This document shows, one piece after another, positions 43,966 to 55,806 of a DNA stretch of 64,000 bases; position 1 is the stretch's first letter, and the number at the start of each line of letters is the position of its first letter. A program made the position numbers and the translations under genes. This DNA is from DASUFZ01 sp035541475. GTDB taxonomy: Bacteria; Myxococcota_A; UBA9160; SMWR01. Location: positions 26,427 to 90,426 of the forward strand of contig DATKND010000101.1 of NCBI GenBank assembly GCA_035541475.1, given 5' to 3'. Under the pieces are notes generated by a model, which searched no databases, was not told the DNA's origin, and saw nothing but the letters and a program-made list of their open reading frames with translations.

Positions 43966-44469
43966 GACGGTTCTCCTGCTGCGCGCGGCTGCTTCGACGA
44001 GCTGCGTGTGGAACCCGGCGAAGATCGGCAGCTCGGCTCGCGTGACACTATCGCCGTCTCTGCTCCATCGGTGCCGAGAAGACCTGCTGCCCGAAATCCA
44101 GGCACGGGTCGAGGAGCGCATCGCGGGCGCCCACGATCGAGTCGACCGTCGGAGGCGAAATCCGGACGCACGTCGTCCGGGTGGGTCCGACAACTTGGAG
44201 GACCGAGAACTTGCTGGCATGCTTGGGCGTGGTGGCTCCTTCGTGGTTGTCATGCCGGCATACCACCACGGACGGTGAAGGAGCGATCGAGCCGGATGAA
44301 GGGCGCGCCGGGAGCGTGGAGCCGCGCCCCGCTCGCTGAGGAGCTTTGCTACGGAACCCTGCGCGGGGCTCAGGGGTCCACACGAGTGCCCCGCAGCAGC
44401 TCGAAACCCGGCGGGTACATCCCTTGCAAACCGCGGCCTCGACGAGGGGCCACCTTCGGAGGACGATGC
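43966..44469. other. 504-base intergenic region upstream of the phosphoketolase gene
   Basis: No convincing gene is seen. A minus-strand frame (about 44269 to 44048) reads as fairly ordinary protein (GATTPKHASKFSVLQ, ending FGQQVFSAPMEQRRR) but lacks a supported start and known family; it may be a decayed gene. A palindrome lies at 44243-44269. A GGAGG box at 44457-44462 precedes the phosphoketolase ATG. The region must hold the promoters of the divergent lytic transglycosylase and phosphoketolase genes. Confidence 0.4.
44243..44269. promoter_or_regulatory. Candidate operator: palindrome with ATGCCGGCAT core
   Basis: A perfect 10-base palindrome, ATGCCGGCAT (44252-44261), is flanked by GTGGT on the left (44243-44247) and ACCAC on the right (44265-44269), giving an interrupted inverted repeat of 27 bases. 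It lies between the divergent lytic transglycosylase and phosphoketolase genes. It could be a regulator-binding site or an RNA hairpin; no regulator gene is adjacent. Confidence 0.35.
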
Positions 44470-46911
44470 ATGAGCGGTTCGAGCACGAAACGACAGGGCG
44501 GATCTCGCGGTTCACTCGCCGACGCGGAGCTCCGCAAGCTCGACGCACTCTGGCGCGCCTCGAACTACCTCTCCGTCGGGCAGATCTACCTGCAGGACAA
44601 CCCGCTCTTGCGAAAGCCGCTCGCGCGCGAGCACATCAAGCCGCGGCTCCTCGGCCACTGGGGCACGACGCCGGGCCTCAACTTCCTCTACACGCATCTC
44701 AACCGCGTGATCCGCGCGAACGACCTCGACATGATCTACGTGATCGGCCCCGGTCACGGCGGTCCTGCGCTCGTCGCGCACGCGTATCTCGAGGGCACCT
44801 ACTCAGAGGTCTATCCGAACATCAGCCGGGACGAAGAGGGCATGAAGCGGCTCTTCAAGCAGTTCAGCTTCCCGGGCGGCATCCCGAGCCACGTCGCGCC
44901 CGAGACGCCCGGATCGATCCACGAGGGCGGCGAGCTCGGCTACGCGCTCTCGCACGCCTTCGGCGCGGCCTTCGACAACAAGGACCTGATCGTCGCCTGC
45001 GTGGTCGGCGACGGCGAGGCCGAGACGGGTCCGCTCGCGACGGGCTGGCACGGCAACAAGTTCCTGAATCCCGCGCGCGACGGCTGCGTGCTCCCGATCC
45101 TGCATCTCAACGGCTACAAGATCGCGAACCCCTGCTACCTCGCGCGCATCCCGCACGACGAGCTCGCGAAGCTGCTCGAGGGCTACGGCTACACGCCCTA
45201 CTTCGTCGAGGGCCACGAGCCCGAGTCGATGCACCAGCAGATGGCCGCGACGCTCGATCGTGTCGTCGCCGAGATCCAGCAGATCTGGCGCGAGGCGAGC
45301 GCGGGCGGCTCCGTGAAGCGCCCGCTCTGGCCGATGATCGTGCTCCGCACGCCGAAGGGCTGGACCTGCCCGCGCGAGATCGACGGCAAGCTCTGCGAGG
45401 GCTACTGGCGCAGCCACCAGGTCCCGATGGGCGACATGGACCAGCCGGGGCACATCCGCATCCTCGAGCAGTGGATGAAGAGCTATCGGCCGGAGGAGCT
45501 CTTCGACGAGAGTGGCGCGCTCGTGCCGGAGCTCGTGGCGCTCGCGCCGGACGGCACGCGCCGCATGAGCGCGAACCCGCACGCCAACGGCGGCCTGTTG
45601 CTGCGCGACCTGCGCCTGCCCGACTTCCGCGACTACGCGGTCGCGCTCGCCAGCCCCGGCGCCGCGACGGCGGAGTCGACGCGGCTCCAGGGCAAGTACC
45701 TGCGCGACGTGATGCGGCTGAATCTCGACCACGACAACTTCCGCGTCTTCAGCCCGGACGAGAACAACTCGAACCGCTGGCAGGACCTGCTCGAGGTGAC
45801 CGACCGCTGCTACGTGGCGGAGATCCTGCCCGAGGACGACCACCTCTCCCCCGACGGCCGCGTGATGGAGGTGCTCTCGGAGCACCAGTGCCAGGGCTGG
45901 CTCGAGGGCTACCTGCTGACCGGCCGCCATGGCTTCTTCAGCTGTTACGAGGCCTTCATCCACATCATCGACTCGATGTTCAACCAGCACGCCAAGTGGC
46001 TGAAGGTCTGCAACCACATCCACTGGCGACGCCCGATCGCGTCGCTCAACTACCTGCTCTCCTCGCATGTCTGGCGCCAGGATCACAACGGCTTCAGCCA
46101 TCAGGACCCGGGCTTCATCGACCACGTGGTCAACAAGAAGGCCGAGGTGATCCGCGTCTACCTGCCGCCGGACGCGAACTCGCTGCTCTGGATCACGGAT
46201 CACTGCCTGCGCAGCCGCAACAACGTGAACGTGATCGTCGCGGGCAAGCAGCCGGCGCCGCAGTGGCTCACGATGGACCAGGCGATCAAGCACTGCACCG
46301 CGGGCATCGGCATCTGGGAGTGGGCGAGCAACGACCGCGGCGGTGAGCCCGACGTGGTGATGGCCTGCTGCGGCGACGTGCCGACGCTCGAGACGCTCGC
46401 GGCGGTGAAGCTGATCCGACGGCACCTGCCGGAGATCAAGGTGCGCGTAGTCAACGTCGTCGACTTGATGCGGCTCCAGCCGCAGGAGGAGCACCCGAAC
46501 GGGCTCTCGGACCGCGACTTCGACGTGCTCTTCACCAAGGACAAGCCGATCATCTTCGCCTTCCACGGCTACCCCTGGTTGATCCACCGCCTCACCTACC
46601 GGCGCACCAACCACGCCAACATGCACGTACGCGGCTACAAGGAGGAGGGCACGACGACGACGCCCTTCGACATGGTCGTGCTGAACGATCTCGACCGCTT
46701 CCACCTGGTGCAGGACGTGATCGACCGCCTGCCGCAGCTCGGCGCGCGCGCCGCCTACTTCAAGCAGGCGATCCGCGACAAGCTGATCGAGCACAAGCAG
46801 TACATCTGCGAGCACGGCGAGGACATGCCCGACATCCTGGGCTGGCGCTGGGAGGAGGACTCGTCGGGCGCCGGCGCCCGCAAGAGCTCGACGGAGGGCG
46901 ACAACACCTGA
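44470..46911 (+). CDS. xfp: Phosphoketolase (xylulose-5-phosphate/fructose-6-phosphate type)
   Basis: An 813-residue thiamine-diphosphate enzyme. Family landmarks are NYLSVGQIYLQDNPLL, GPGHGGPALVAHAYLEGTYS, the ThDP motif VVGDGEAETGPLATGWHGNK, and FSPDENNSNRWQDLLEVTDR. Phosphoketolases cleave xylulose-5-P or fructose-6-P with phosphate, giving acetyl phosphate plus glyceraldehyde-3-P or erythrose-4-P. The ATG at 44470 follows a GGAGG box; an overlapping ATG at 44466 is out of frame. Glycogen phosphorylase, phosphoglucomutase and transaldolase follow on the same strand, so this is likely the exit point of a glucan-degrading route. No acetate kinase or phosphotransacetylase gene is in the window. 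Confidence 0.95.
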   Translation: MSGSSTKRQGGSRGSLADAELRKLDALWRASNYLSVGQIYLQDNPLLRKPLAREHIKPRLLGHWGTTPGLNFLYTHLNRVIRANDLDMIYVIGPGHGGPALVAHAYLEGTYSEVYPNISRDEEGMKRLFKQFSFPGGIPSHVAPETPGSIHEGGELGYALSHAFGAAFDNKDLIVACVVGDGEAETGPLATGWHGNKFLNPARDGCVLPILHLNGYKIANPCYLARIPHDELAKLLEGYGYTPYFVEGHEPESMHQQMAATLDRVVAEIQQIWREASAGGSVKRPLWPMIVLRTPKGWTCPREIDGKLCEGYWRSHQVPMGDMDQPGHIRILEQWMKSYRPEELFDESGALVPELVALAPDGTRRMSANPHANGGLLLRDLRLPDFRDYAVALASPGAATAESTRLQGKYLRDVMRLNLDHDNFRVFSPDENNSNRWQDLLEVTDRCYVAEILPEDDHLSPDGRVMEVLSEHQCQGWLEGYLLTGRHGFFSCYEAFIHIIDSMFNQHAKWLKVCNHIHWRRPIASLNYLLSSHVWRQDHNGFSHQDPGFIDHVVNKKAEVIRVYLPPDANSLLWITDHCLRSRNNVNVIVAGKQPAPQWLTMDQAIKHCTAGIGIWEWASNDRGGEPDVVMACCGDVPTLETLAAVKLIRRHLPEIKVRVVNVVDLMRLQPQEEHPNGLSDRDFDVLFTKDKPIIFAFHGYPWLIHRLTYRRTNHANMHVRGYKEEGTTTTPFDMVVLNDLDRFHLVQDVIDRLPQLGARAAYFKQAIRDKLIEHKQYICEHGEDMPDILGWRWEEDSSGAGARKSSTEGDNT

Positions 46912-46942
46912 CACCCGTCGGCACGTCGCGAAGGAGTGATCC

Positions 46943-49426
<2,484 letters not shown>

Positions 49427-49431
49427 CGGCG

Positions 49432-51084
49432 ATGGCGATCTCACCGCTCGCCGGAAAGCCCGCGCCGAAGGAGATCCTCGTCGACCTCGCGCGACTCGAG
49501 CGCGAGTACTACGCGCGCGTGCCCGACCCCGACGATCCCGCGCAACGCGTTGCCTTCGGCACGAGCGGGCACCGCGGCTCCTCGCTCCAGGGCTCGTTCA
49601 CCGAGTCGCACATCCTCGCCATCACGCAGGCGATCTGCGAGTACCGACGTGCGCGCGGCATCGGCGGCCCGCTCTTCATGGGCAAGGACACGCATGCGCT
49701 CTCGGGGCCGGCGCAGCGGACCGCGCTGGAGGTGCTCGCCGCGAACGGCGTCGAGACGGTGATCGCGCAGGCCGACGGCGTCACGCCGACGCCGGTGGTG
49801 TCGCGCGCGATCCTCGCGCACAACCGCGGGCGCGCACAGGCGCAGGCCGACGGCATCGTCGTGACGCCGTCGCACAACCCGCCGCAGGACGGCGGTTTCA
49901 AGTACAACCCGCCGGACGGCGGCCCCGCCGACACCGACGTGACGCGCCAGATCGAGGAGCGCGCCAACGCGCTGCTGCGCGGCCGCAACGCCGAGGTGCG
50001 TCGGATCCCGATCGAGCGCGCGCTGCGCGCGCCGACCACGCACGAGCAGGACTACGTGCGGCCCTACGTGAACGACCTGCGGAACGTGGTGGACGTCGAG
50101 GCGATTCGCAGTGCGAAGCTCGCGCTCGCGGTCGACCCGCTCGGCGGCGCGTCGCTCCCCTACTGGGAGCCGATCAACGCGGTCTACGGCCTCGACGTCG
50201 ACGTCGTGAACCCGAAGCTCGACCCGACGTTTTCGTTCATGACCGTCGATCACGACGGCGCGATCCGAATGGACTGCTCGAGCCCCTACGCGATGGCGCG
50301 GCTCGTCGGCCTGAAGGACCGCTACCGCGTAGCCTTCGCGAACGATCCCGACTCCGACCGGCACGGCATCGTCACGCCGTCGGCCGGACTCATGAACCCG
50401 AACCACTATCTGGCGGTCGCGATCCACTACCTGCTGACGCACCGTCCCGACTGGCCCGCGCGCGCGGCCGTCGGCAAGACGCTGGTCTCGAGCAGCATGA
50501 TCGACCGCGTCGTCGCGGACCTCGGGCGCGAGCTCCGCGAGGTGCCGGTCGGCTTCAAGTGGTTCGTGCAGGGGCTCTTCGACGGCTCCTTCTGCTTCGG
50601 AGGCGAGGAGAGCGCGGGCGCGAGCTTCCTGCGCCGCGACGGCACGGTGTGGACCACCGACAAGGACGGCCTGATCATGGATCTGCTCGCGGCCGAGATC
50701 ACCGCGCGCACCGGCCGGGAGCCGGGCGAGCACTATCGCGACCTCGCCGCGAAGTTCGGGGCGCCGTGCTACCAGCGCATCGACACGCCGGCGACTCCCG
50801 AGCAGAAGGCGAAGCTCGCGAAGCTCTCACCGGAAAGTGTGAAGGCGTCGACGCTCGCGGGCGAGCCGATCACCGCGAAGATCACGCGCGCACCGGGCAA
50901 CGACGCGCCGATCGGCGGGCTCAAGGTGACGACGCCGAGCGGCTGGTTCGCGGCGCGGCCGTCGGGCACCGAGAACATCACGAAGATCTACGCAGAGAGC
51001 TTCCGCGACGCCGCGCACCTCGAGCGGCTCCTGCGAGAGGCGCAGCAGATCGTGGCCGCGGCGCTCACGAAGGAGGCGTCATGA
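49432..51084 (+). CDS. pgm: Phosphoglucomutase (alpha-D-glucose phosphate-specific)
   Basis: A 550-residue alpha-D-phosphohexomutase of the E. coli Pgm size class. The phosphoserine lies in GIVVTPSHNPPQDGGFKYNP, the metal site in FANDPDSDRHGI, the sugar-binding loop in FCFGGEESAGASFL, and the phosphate-binding loop in ARPSGTENITKIYAES. It interconverts glucose-1-P and glucose-6-P, the step after glycogen phosphorylase. ATG 49432 lies five bases after the glgP stop; an earlier GTG inside glgP is possible. The transaldolase gene overlaps its stop as ATGA. Confidence 0.95.
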   Translation: MAISPLAGKPAPKEILVDLARLEREYYARVPDPDDPAQRVAFGTSGHRGSSLQGSFTESHILAITQAICEYRRARGIGGPLFMGKDTHALSGPAQRTALEVLAANGVETVIAQADGVTPTPVVSRAILAHNRGRAQAQADGIVVTPSHNPPQDGGFKYNPPDGGPADTDVTRQIEERANALLRGRNAEVRRIPIERALRAPTTHEQDYVRPYVNDLRNVVDVEAIRSAKLALAVDPLGGASLPYWEPINAVYGLDVDVVNPKLDPTFSFMTVDHDGAIRMDCSSPYAMARLVGLKDRYRVAFANDPDSDRHGIVTPSAGLMNPNHYLAVAIHYLLTHRPDWPARAAVGKTLVSSSMIDRVVADLGRELREVPVGFKWFVQGLFDGSFCFGGEESAGASFLRRDGTVWTTDKDGLIMDLLAAEITARTGREPGEHYRDLAAKFGAPCYQRIDTPATPEQKAKLAKLSPESVKASTLAGEPITAKITRAPGNDAPIGGLKVTTPSGWFAARPSGTENITKIYAESFRDAAHLERLLREAQQIVAAALTKEAS

Positions 51085-52163
51085 AGGCCACCGCGCAGCT
51101 GCACGAGCTCGGCCAGAGCCTCTGGCTCGACTCCATCACGCGCGAGATGCTCGACCGCGGCACGCTCGCGGGCTACGTGGACGAGCTCTCGGTCAGCGGG
51201 CTCACCTCGAACCCGACCATCTTCGAGAAGGCGATCGGAAGCGGCGCCTACGACTCGGAGATCCGCCAGAAGCGCGCGCAGGGGAAGTCGGGCGAGGAGC
51301 TCTTCTTCGAGCTCGCGCAGGAGGACCTCGCGCGCGCTGCGGCGCTCTTCCGGCCGATCCACGAGCGCACGCACGGCGTCGACGGCTGGGTGTCGCTCGA
51401 AGTGTCGCCGCGGCTCGCGCACGACACGCAGAGCACGCTGCGCGAGGCGAGGCGCCTGCACGCGCAGGCGGCGCTCCCGAACCTCTTCATCAAGATCCCG
51501 GGCACGCGCGAGGGTCTGCCGGCGATCGAGGAGGCGATCTTCGCGGGCGTGCCGATCAACGTGACCTTGCTCTTCTCGCGCGAGCACTACGTGGCCGCGG
51601 CGGAGGCCTTCATCCGCGGCATCGAGCGGCGCCTCGACGCAGGACTCGACCCGCAGGTCGCGTCGGTCGCATCGATCTTCGTGAGCCGCTGGGACGTCGC
51701 CGTCGCGAAGCAGGTGCCCGCGGCGCTCCGCAACCGGCTCGGCATCGCGATCGCGATGCGCACCTACGCGGCCTACCGGAAGATCCTCGCCTCGCCGCGC
51801 TGGCAGCGGATCTACAACGCGGGCGGCCGCCCGCAGCGGCTGCTCTGGGCGAGCACCGGCACCAAGGACCCGCAGGCCGAGGACGTGCTCTACATCCGCT
51901 CGCTCGCGGCGCCCTTCACGGTCAACACGATGCCCGAGTCGACCTTGAAGGCGCTGGCCGAGCACGGAGAGGTGGGGACGCTGATGCCGGCGGACGGTGG
52001 CGAATGCGAGACCGTGCTCGCGCGCTTCGAGGAGTCCGGCGTCGACCTCGATGGTCTCGCCGCGCGACTCCAGGACGAGGGCGCGGAGGCGTTCGTGAAG
52101 TCGTGGCAGGAGCTGCTCGGCGCGATCGAGGCCAAGGGCGGTGCACGCGGGCCGGGTCGTTAG
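51081..52163 (+). CDS. tal: Transaldolase
   Basis: A 360-residue transaldolase of the longer Tal2 type. Motifs are SGLTSNPTIFEKAI, HDTQSTLREARRLH, the Schiff-base Lys in NLFIKIPGTREGL and NVTLLFSREHY, plus ASTGTKDPQ near the C-terminus. It transfers dihydroxyacetone units between sugar phosphates in the non-oxidative pentose phosphate pathway, and here would feed or drain fructose-6-P and erythrose-4-P used by phosphoketolase. The ATG overlaps the pgm TGA, and an AAGGAGG box sits four bases upstream, an unusually strong site. Confidence 0.95.
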   Translation: MKATAQLHELGQSLWLDSITREMLDRGTLAGYVDELSVSGLTSNPTIFEKAIGSGAYDSEIRQKRAQGKSGEELFFELAQEDLARAAALFRPIHERTHGVDGWVSLEVSPRLAHDTQSTLREARRLHAQAALPNLFIKIPGTREGLPAIEEAIFAGVPINVTLLFSREHYVAAAEAFIRGIERRLDAGLDPQVASVASIFVSRWDVAVAKQVPAALRNRLGIAIAMRTYAAYRKILASPRWQRIYNAGGRPQRLLWASTGTKDPQAEDVLYIRSLAAPFTVNTMPESTLKALAEHGEVGTLMPADGGECETVLARFEESGVDLDGLAARLQDEGAEAFVKSWQELLGAIEAKGGARGPGR

Positions 52164-52168
52164 GCGCA

Positions 52169-53053
52169 GTGCGGCTCCGCACGCTGATGGTCGCGGCGCT
52201 CGCGCTGGCGTGCTCCGCGCTCTCGCCGGCTGCCCGCGCCGCCGACGCGCCCGCGAGTCCCGCCCCGCAGCAGCAGCCGAAGGAGAGCGCGTCCGAGGTC
52301 GCGGAGGAGTTCTCCGACCCGCTGACGACGCTGCCTCAGATCTTCGTGAACGACGCCTATACGCCGGACAGCTACGGCACGCACGCGAACACGAACCGCC
52401 TGACCGCGCGCGTGATCGTGCCTCGCGTGCCGGAGTCCTCGCTGCTTCCGTTCGTGCAGCTGATCCGGCCGAGCCTGCAGGTCGTGACCGCGCCGACGGG
52501 AACTCGCTCCCAGACCCGCACGTCGCTCGGCGACTTCCAGCTCTTCGACCTCGCCTATCTCCCGTGGCCCGGCCGCGAGAGTGGTCTCTTCATGGGAGTC
52601 GGGCCGCTCTTCGTGTTCCCGACCGCGACGCACCGCGAGGCGGGGCAGGGCTCGTGGCAGGCCGGGCCCGCCTTCGCCGCCATCTACAAGGGCATCCCGG
52701 GGCTGCTGATCGGGACGCTGGTGCAGAATCCGATCTCGTTCGCCGAAGTCGCGCGCGACCGCAAGTCGGTCGACACGCTGCTCGTCCAGCCGATCGTGCT
52801 GGCGTACCTGGGCAAGGGCTTCTACCTGAAATCGGCGGACGCGACCTGGTCGCGGGGCTGGAACCAGAATCAGTCGACGCTCCTGCCCATCAGCTTCGGG
52901 ATCGGACACGTGACCGTTCGCGAGGGCTGGCCGCCGGTCAACGTGTTCGCGAGCGGCGAGTACATGGCGTGGCGCGACGACGCGCCGGTCGCACCGCAGT
53001 GGACGGCGCGCGTCGGTGTCACGGTCGCCTTCCCCGAGTGGAAGCCGTGGTGA
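52169..53053 (+). CDS. Outer-membrane beta-barrel protein (phenol MetA-like; often named neuromedin U)
   Basis: A 294-residue exported protein with a signal peptide (cleavage after AARAA about residue 25). The mature part contains DPLTTLPQIFVNDAYTPDSY, RLTARVIVPRVP, FQLFDLAYLPWPGRESGLFM and alternating strands ending in an aromatic residue, as in outer-membrane barrels. Relatives carry the misleading database name neuromedin U and resemble the MetA phenol-degradation barrel family. It probably forms a small channel. GTG start at 52169, five bases after the transaldolase stop, so it may be the last gene of the carbohydrate operon. Confidence 0.7.
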   Translation: MRLRTLMVAALALACSALSPAARAADAPASPAPQQQPKESASEVAEEFSDPLTTLPQIFVNDAYTPDSYGTHANTNRLTARVIVPRVPESSLLPFVQLIRPSLQVVTAPTGTRSQTRTSLGDFQLFDLAYLPWPGRESGLFMGVGPLFVFPTATHREAGQGSWQAGPAFAAIYKGIPGLLIGTLVQNPISFAEVARDRKSVDTLLVQPIVLAYLGKGFYLKSADATWSRGWNQNQSTLLPISFGIGHVTVREGWPPVNVFASGEYMAWRDDAPVAPQWTARVGVTVAFPEWKPW

Positions 53054-53066
53054 TGCCGCGCGCGGG

Positions 53067-55781
53067 CTATTTCGTCGCCGCCAACGCGCCCGTCCGGCCG
53101 TGCTCGAGCAGATCCTCCGCCGAGGTCGTCGCGAACAGATGCATGATGCGCGCGATGATCCCGGTCCAGCCCGTCTGGTGGCTGGCGCCGAGGCCGGCCC
53201 CGTCGTCGCCGTGGAAGTACTCGTAGAAGGACAGATGGTCGCGCCAGTGCGGGTCTTCCTGGAACTTGCGTGCTCCCCCGTACACGGGCCGGCGGCCCTG
53301 CGCGTCGCGAAGGAAGACGCTCGCGAGCCGACGCGCGATCTCCTCGGCGACCTCGTAGAGGTTCATCAGTCGCCCGGAGCCCGTCGGACACTCGATGGTG
53401 AAGTCCTTCCCGTAGTAGGTGTGGTACTGGAGCAGCGCGCGGATGATCAGCGCGTTGACGGGCATCCAGATCGGCCCGCGCCAGTTCGAGTTCCCGCCGA
53501 ACATCCCTGTGTCGGACTCCGCCGGCAGATAGGAGACGCCGTAGTCCCGATCGCCCACGCGAAGCACGAAGGGGTGCTCGGCGTGGTGGCGCGAGAGCGA
53601 CCGGATGCCGAAGGGGCTCAAGAACTCGTTCTCGTCGAGCATCCGGGAGAGCACGCGCCGTAGCTTGGTCTCGTCGAGCACGGAGGCGAGCAGCCGCCCC
53701 CGCTGGCCGCGACGCATGGGATCGTGGATGAAGGCGACGAGCTCCGGGCGCGCCGAGATGAAGCGGCGGTAGCGCTGGAGCAGCTCGGGATGCTCTCCGA
53801 TCAGCTGGCCCTCGAAGACGGTGACGGCGCAGAGCGGGAGCAGGCCCACCAGCGAGCGGACCTTCAGACGCTGCGAGCTTCCGTCGGGCAGGCGCAACAC
53901 GTCGTAGAAGAAGCCGTCCTGCTCGTCCCACATTCCGCGGTTCTTGTCCGCGTGCAGCAGCGCCGACGCGATCCAGAGGAAGTGCTCGATGAACTTGAGC
54001 GTCATCTCCACGTACGCCGGCCGCAGGGTCGCCAGCTCGATGGTGATCTCGAGCATGTTCTGGCAGAAGAGCGCCATCCAGGCGGTGCCGTCGGCCTGCT
54101 CGAGATAGCCACCCGTCGGCAGCGGCGCGCTGCGGTCGAAGACGCCGATGTTGTCGAGCCCGAGGAAGCCGCCCTCGAAGGCATTGTTGCCGGTGCGGTC
54201 CTTGCGGTTCACCCACCACGTGAAGTTCAGCAGCAGCTTGTGGAAGGCGCCTTCGAGCCAGTCCACGTCACGGTGGCCGCCTCGCAGCTTCTCGACGGTG
54301 TAGGTGAAGATCGTGGCCCACGCGTGAACGGGAGGATTCACGTCGCCGAAGTTCCACTCGTAGGCGGGAAGCTGACCGCTCGGGTGGAGGTAGTGGTCGC
54401 GGAGCATCAGGTCGAGCTGCTGCTTGCCGAACTCCTCGTCGACCAGCGTGAGCGCCAGGATGTGGAAGGCCAGGTCCCACGCCGCGTACCACGGGTACTC
54501 CCACTTGTCCGGCATCGAGATCACGTGGGCGTTGTACATGTGGTGCCAGTGCTCGTTGCGCGGAGCGCGACGCGTCGGATTGAATGGATCGGCGCCGTGC
54601 TCCGAGAGCCACTTGTCGAGGTCGTAGTAGTAGAACTGCTTCGACCACAGCATCCCGGCGAGCGCCTGGCGCATCACGCGCGCCCCATCCTCGTCGAGCG
54701 AGGGCGGGATCACCGAGGCGTAGAACTCGTCGGCCTCACGACGGCGCGCGTCGATCACCGAATCGAAATCCGCGAAGGGCCCTCCGGAGCGCGGCGTGCG
54801 AGCCGCGCGGCTCGGCGCGGTGTCGCACAGCCGCAGCCGCAGCGTGCGCGACTGCCGCGCGCCGATCTCGACCGCGTAGTGCGCCGTCGCCTTCGTGCCC
54901 GTCTTCTCGGGATTCACGGCGCCGCGCCGGCCCTTCACGACGTATTCGTGGAACGCGTCCTTCACGTACGGCGTCCGGTTCGGGACGCGGACGAGTCGCT
55001 CGGTGTTGGTGTCGTTCTCGGTGAAGAGCAGCTCCGGCGCGCCCTCGGCGTAGAAGAAGCGCTCGCCGAGCTCCGGGTGCGAGGCCGCGATCGCCGCACT
55101 CCCTCCACCGCCGAGGACCTCCCGCAGCGAGGGCCGCGGAAGATTTCCGCCCCACGACCACGTGTTGCGGAACCATAGGGTCGGCAGCAGGTGCAGCGTG
55201 GCCGGCTCGGGGCCGCGATTCTCGATGCGGATCTGGATGTGGAGATCCTCCGCGGAGGCCTTCGCGTACTCGACCAGCACGTCGAAGTAGCGGTCCTCGT
55301 CGAAGACGCCCGTGTCGAGCAGCTCGTACTCGAGCTCGTGTCGCGTGCGCCGCGCGTTCGTCGCGACCAGGTCATCGTACGGATAGGGCGACTGTGGATA
55401 CTTGTAGAGGTACTTCATGTACGAGTGCGTCGGCGTCGAATCGAGATAGAAGTAGTACTCCTTGACGTCCTCCCCGTGATTGCCCTCGCTGTTGGTCAGA
55501 CCGAAGAGCCGCTCCTTCAGGATCGGATCCTTGCCGTTCCAGAGCGCGAGCGCGAAGCACAGGAGCTGGCGGTCGTCGGAGATTCCGGCGAGCCCGTCCT
55601 CGCCCCAGCGGTACGCGCGCGAGCGGGCGTGGTCATGAGTGAAGTAGTTCCAGGCGTCGCCCGATTCGCTGTAGTCCTCGCGCACAGTGCCCCATTGGCG
55701 TTCGCTGAGGTACGGACCCCACTTCCGCCAGGGTTGCGCGCCGGTGCGGGCTTCTTCCAGCCGAGTTCGTTCCGCGTTCAC
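53067..55781 (-). CDS. GH63-like (MGH1-type) glucosidase
   Basis: A 904-residue protein of the MGH1/GH63-like group. The N-terminal WRKWGPYLSERQWGTVREDY is a strong family marker. The (alpha/alpha)6 barrel contains KQFYYYDLDKWL, NEHWHHMYNAHVISMPDKWE, YPWYAAWDLAFH, LPAYEWNFGDVNPPVHAWAT and NWRGPIWMPVNALII, with acidic residues typical of inverting glucosidases. Relatives hydrolyse glucosylglycerate, trehalose-like or oligoglucoside substrates. No signal peptide is seen. GTG start at 55781 behind GGGAGG. It is the second gene of a minus-strand pair after the PPK2 gene. Confidence 0.85.
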   Translation of the reverse strand: MNAERTRLEEARTGAQPWRKWGPYLSERQWGTVREDYSESGDAWNYFTHDHARSRAYRWGEDGLAGISDDRQLLCFALALWNGKDPILKERLFGLTNSEGNHGEDVKEYYFYLDSTPTHSYMKYLYKYPQSPYPYDDLVATNARRTRHELEYELLDTGVFDEDRYFDVLVEYAKASAEDLHIQIRIENRGPEPATLHLLPTLWFRNTWSWGGNLPRPSLREVLGGGGSAAIAASHPELGERFFYAEGAPELLFTENDTNTERLVRVPNRTPYVKDAFHEYVVKGRRGAVNPEKTGTKATAHYAVEIGARQSRTLRLRLCDTAPSRAARTPRSGGPFADFDSVIDARRREADEFYASVIPPSLDEDGARVMRQALAGMLWSKQFYYYDLDKWLSEHGADPFNPTRRAPRNEHWHHMYNAHVISMPDKWEYPWYAAWDLAFHILALTLVDEEFGKQQLDLMLRDHYLHPSGQLPAYEWNFGDVNPPVHAWATIFTYTVEKLRGGHRDVDWLEGAFHKLLLNFTWWVNRKDRTGNNAFEGGFLGLDNIGVFDRSAPLPTGGYLEQADGTAWMALFCQNMLEITIELATLRPAYVEMTLKFIEHFLWIASALLHADKNRGMWDEQDGFFYDVLRLPDGSSQRLKVRSLVGLLPLCAVTVFEGQLIGEHPELLQRYRRFISARPELVAFIHDPMRRGQRGRLLASVLDETKLRRVLSRMLDENEFLSPFGIRSLSRHHAEHPFVLRVGDRDYGVSYLPAESDTGMFGGNSNWRGPIWMPVNALIIRALLQYHTYYGKDFTIECPTGSGRLMNLYEVAEEIARRLASVFLRDAQGRRPVYGGARKFQEDPHWRDHLSFYEYFHGDDGAGLGASHQTGWTGIIARIMHLFATTSAEDLLEHGRTGALAATK

Positions 55782-55806
55782 GACGTCCTCCCGCCGTCGC
55801 GGCGGC

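Noticed and set aside
44048..44269. Possible small minus-strand gene in the region before the phosphoketolase gene
   Set aside because: The codons look fairly normal, but there is no supported start, no ribosome-binding site and no family resemblance; recorded only in the intergenic entry.
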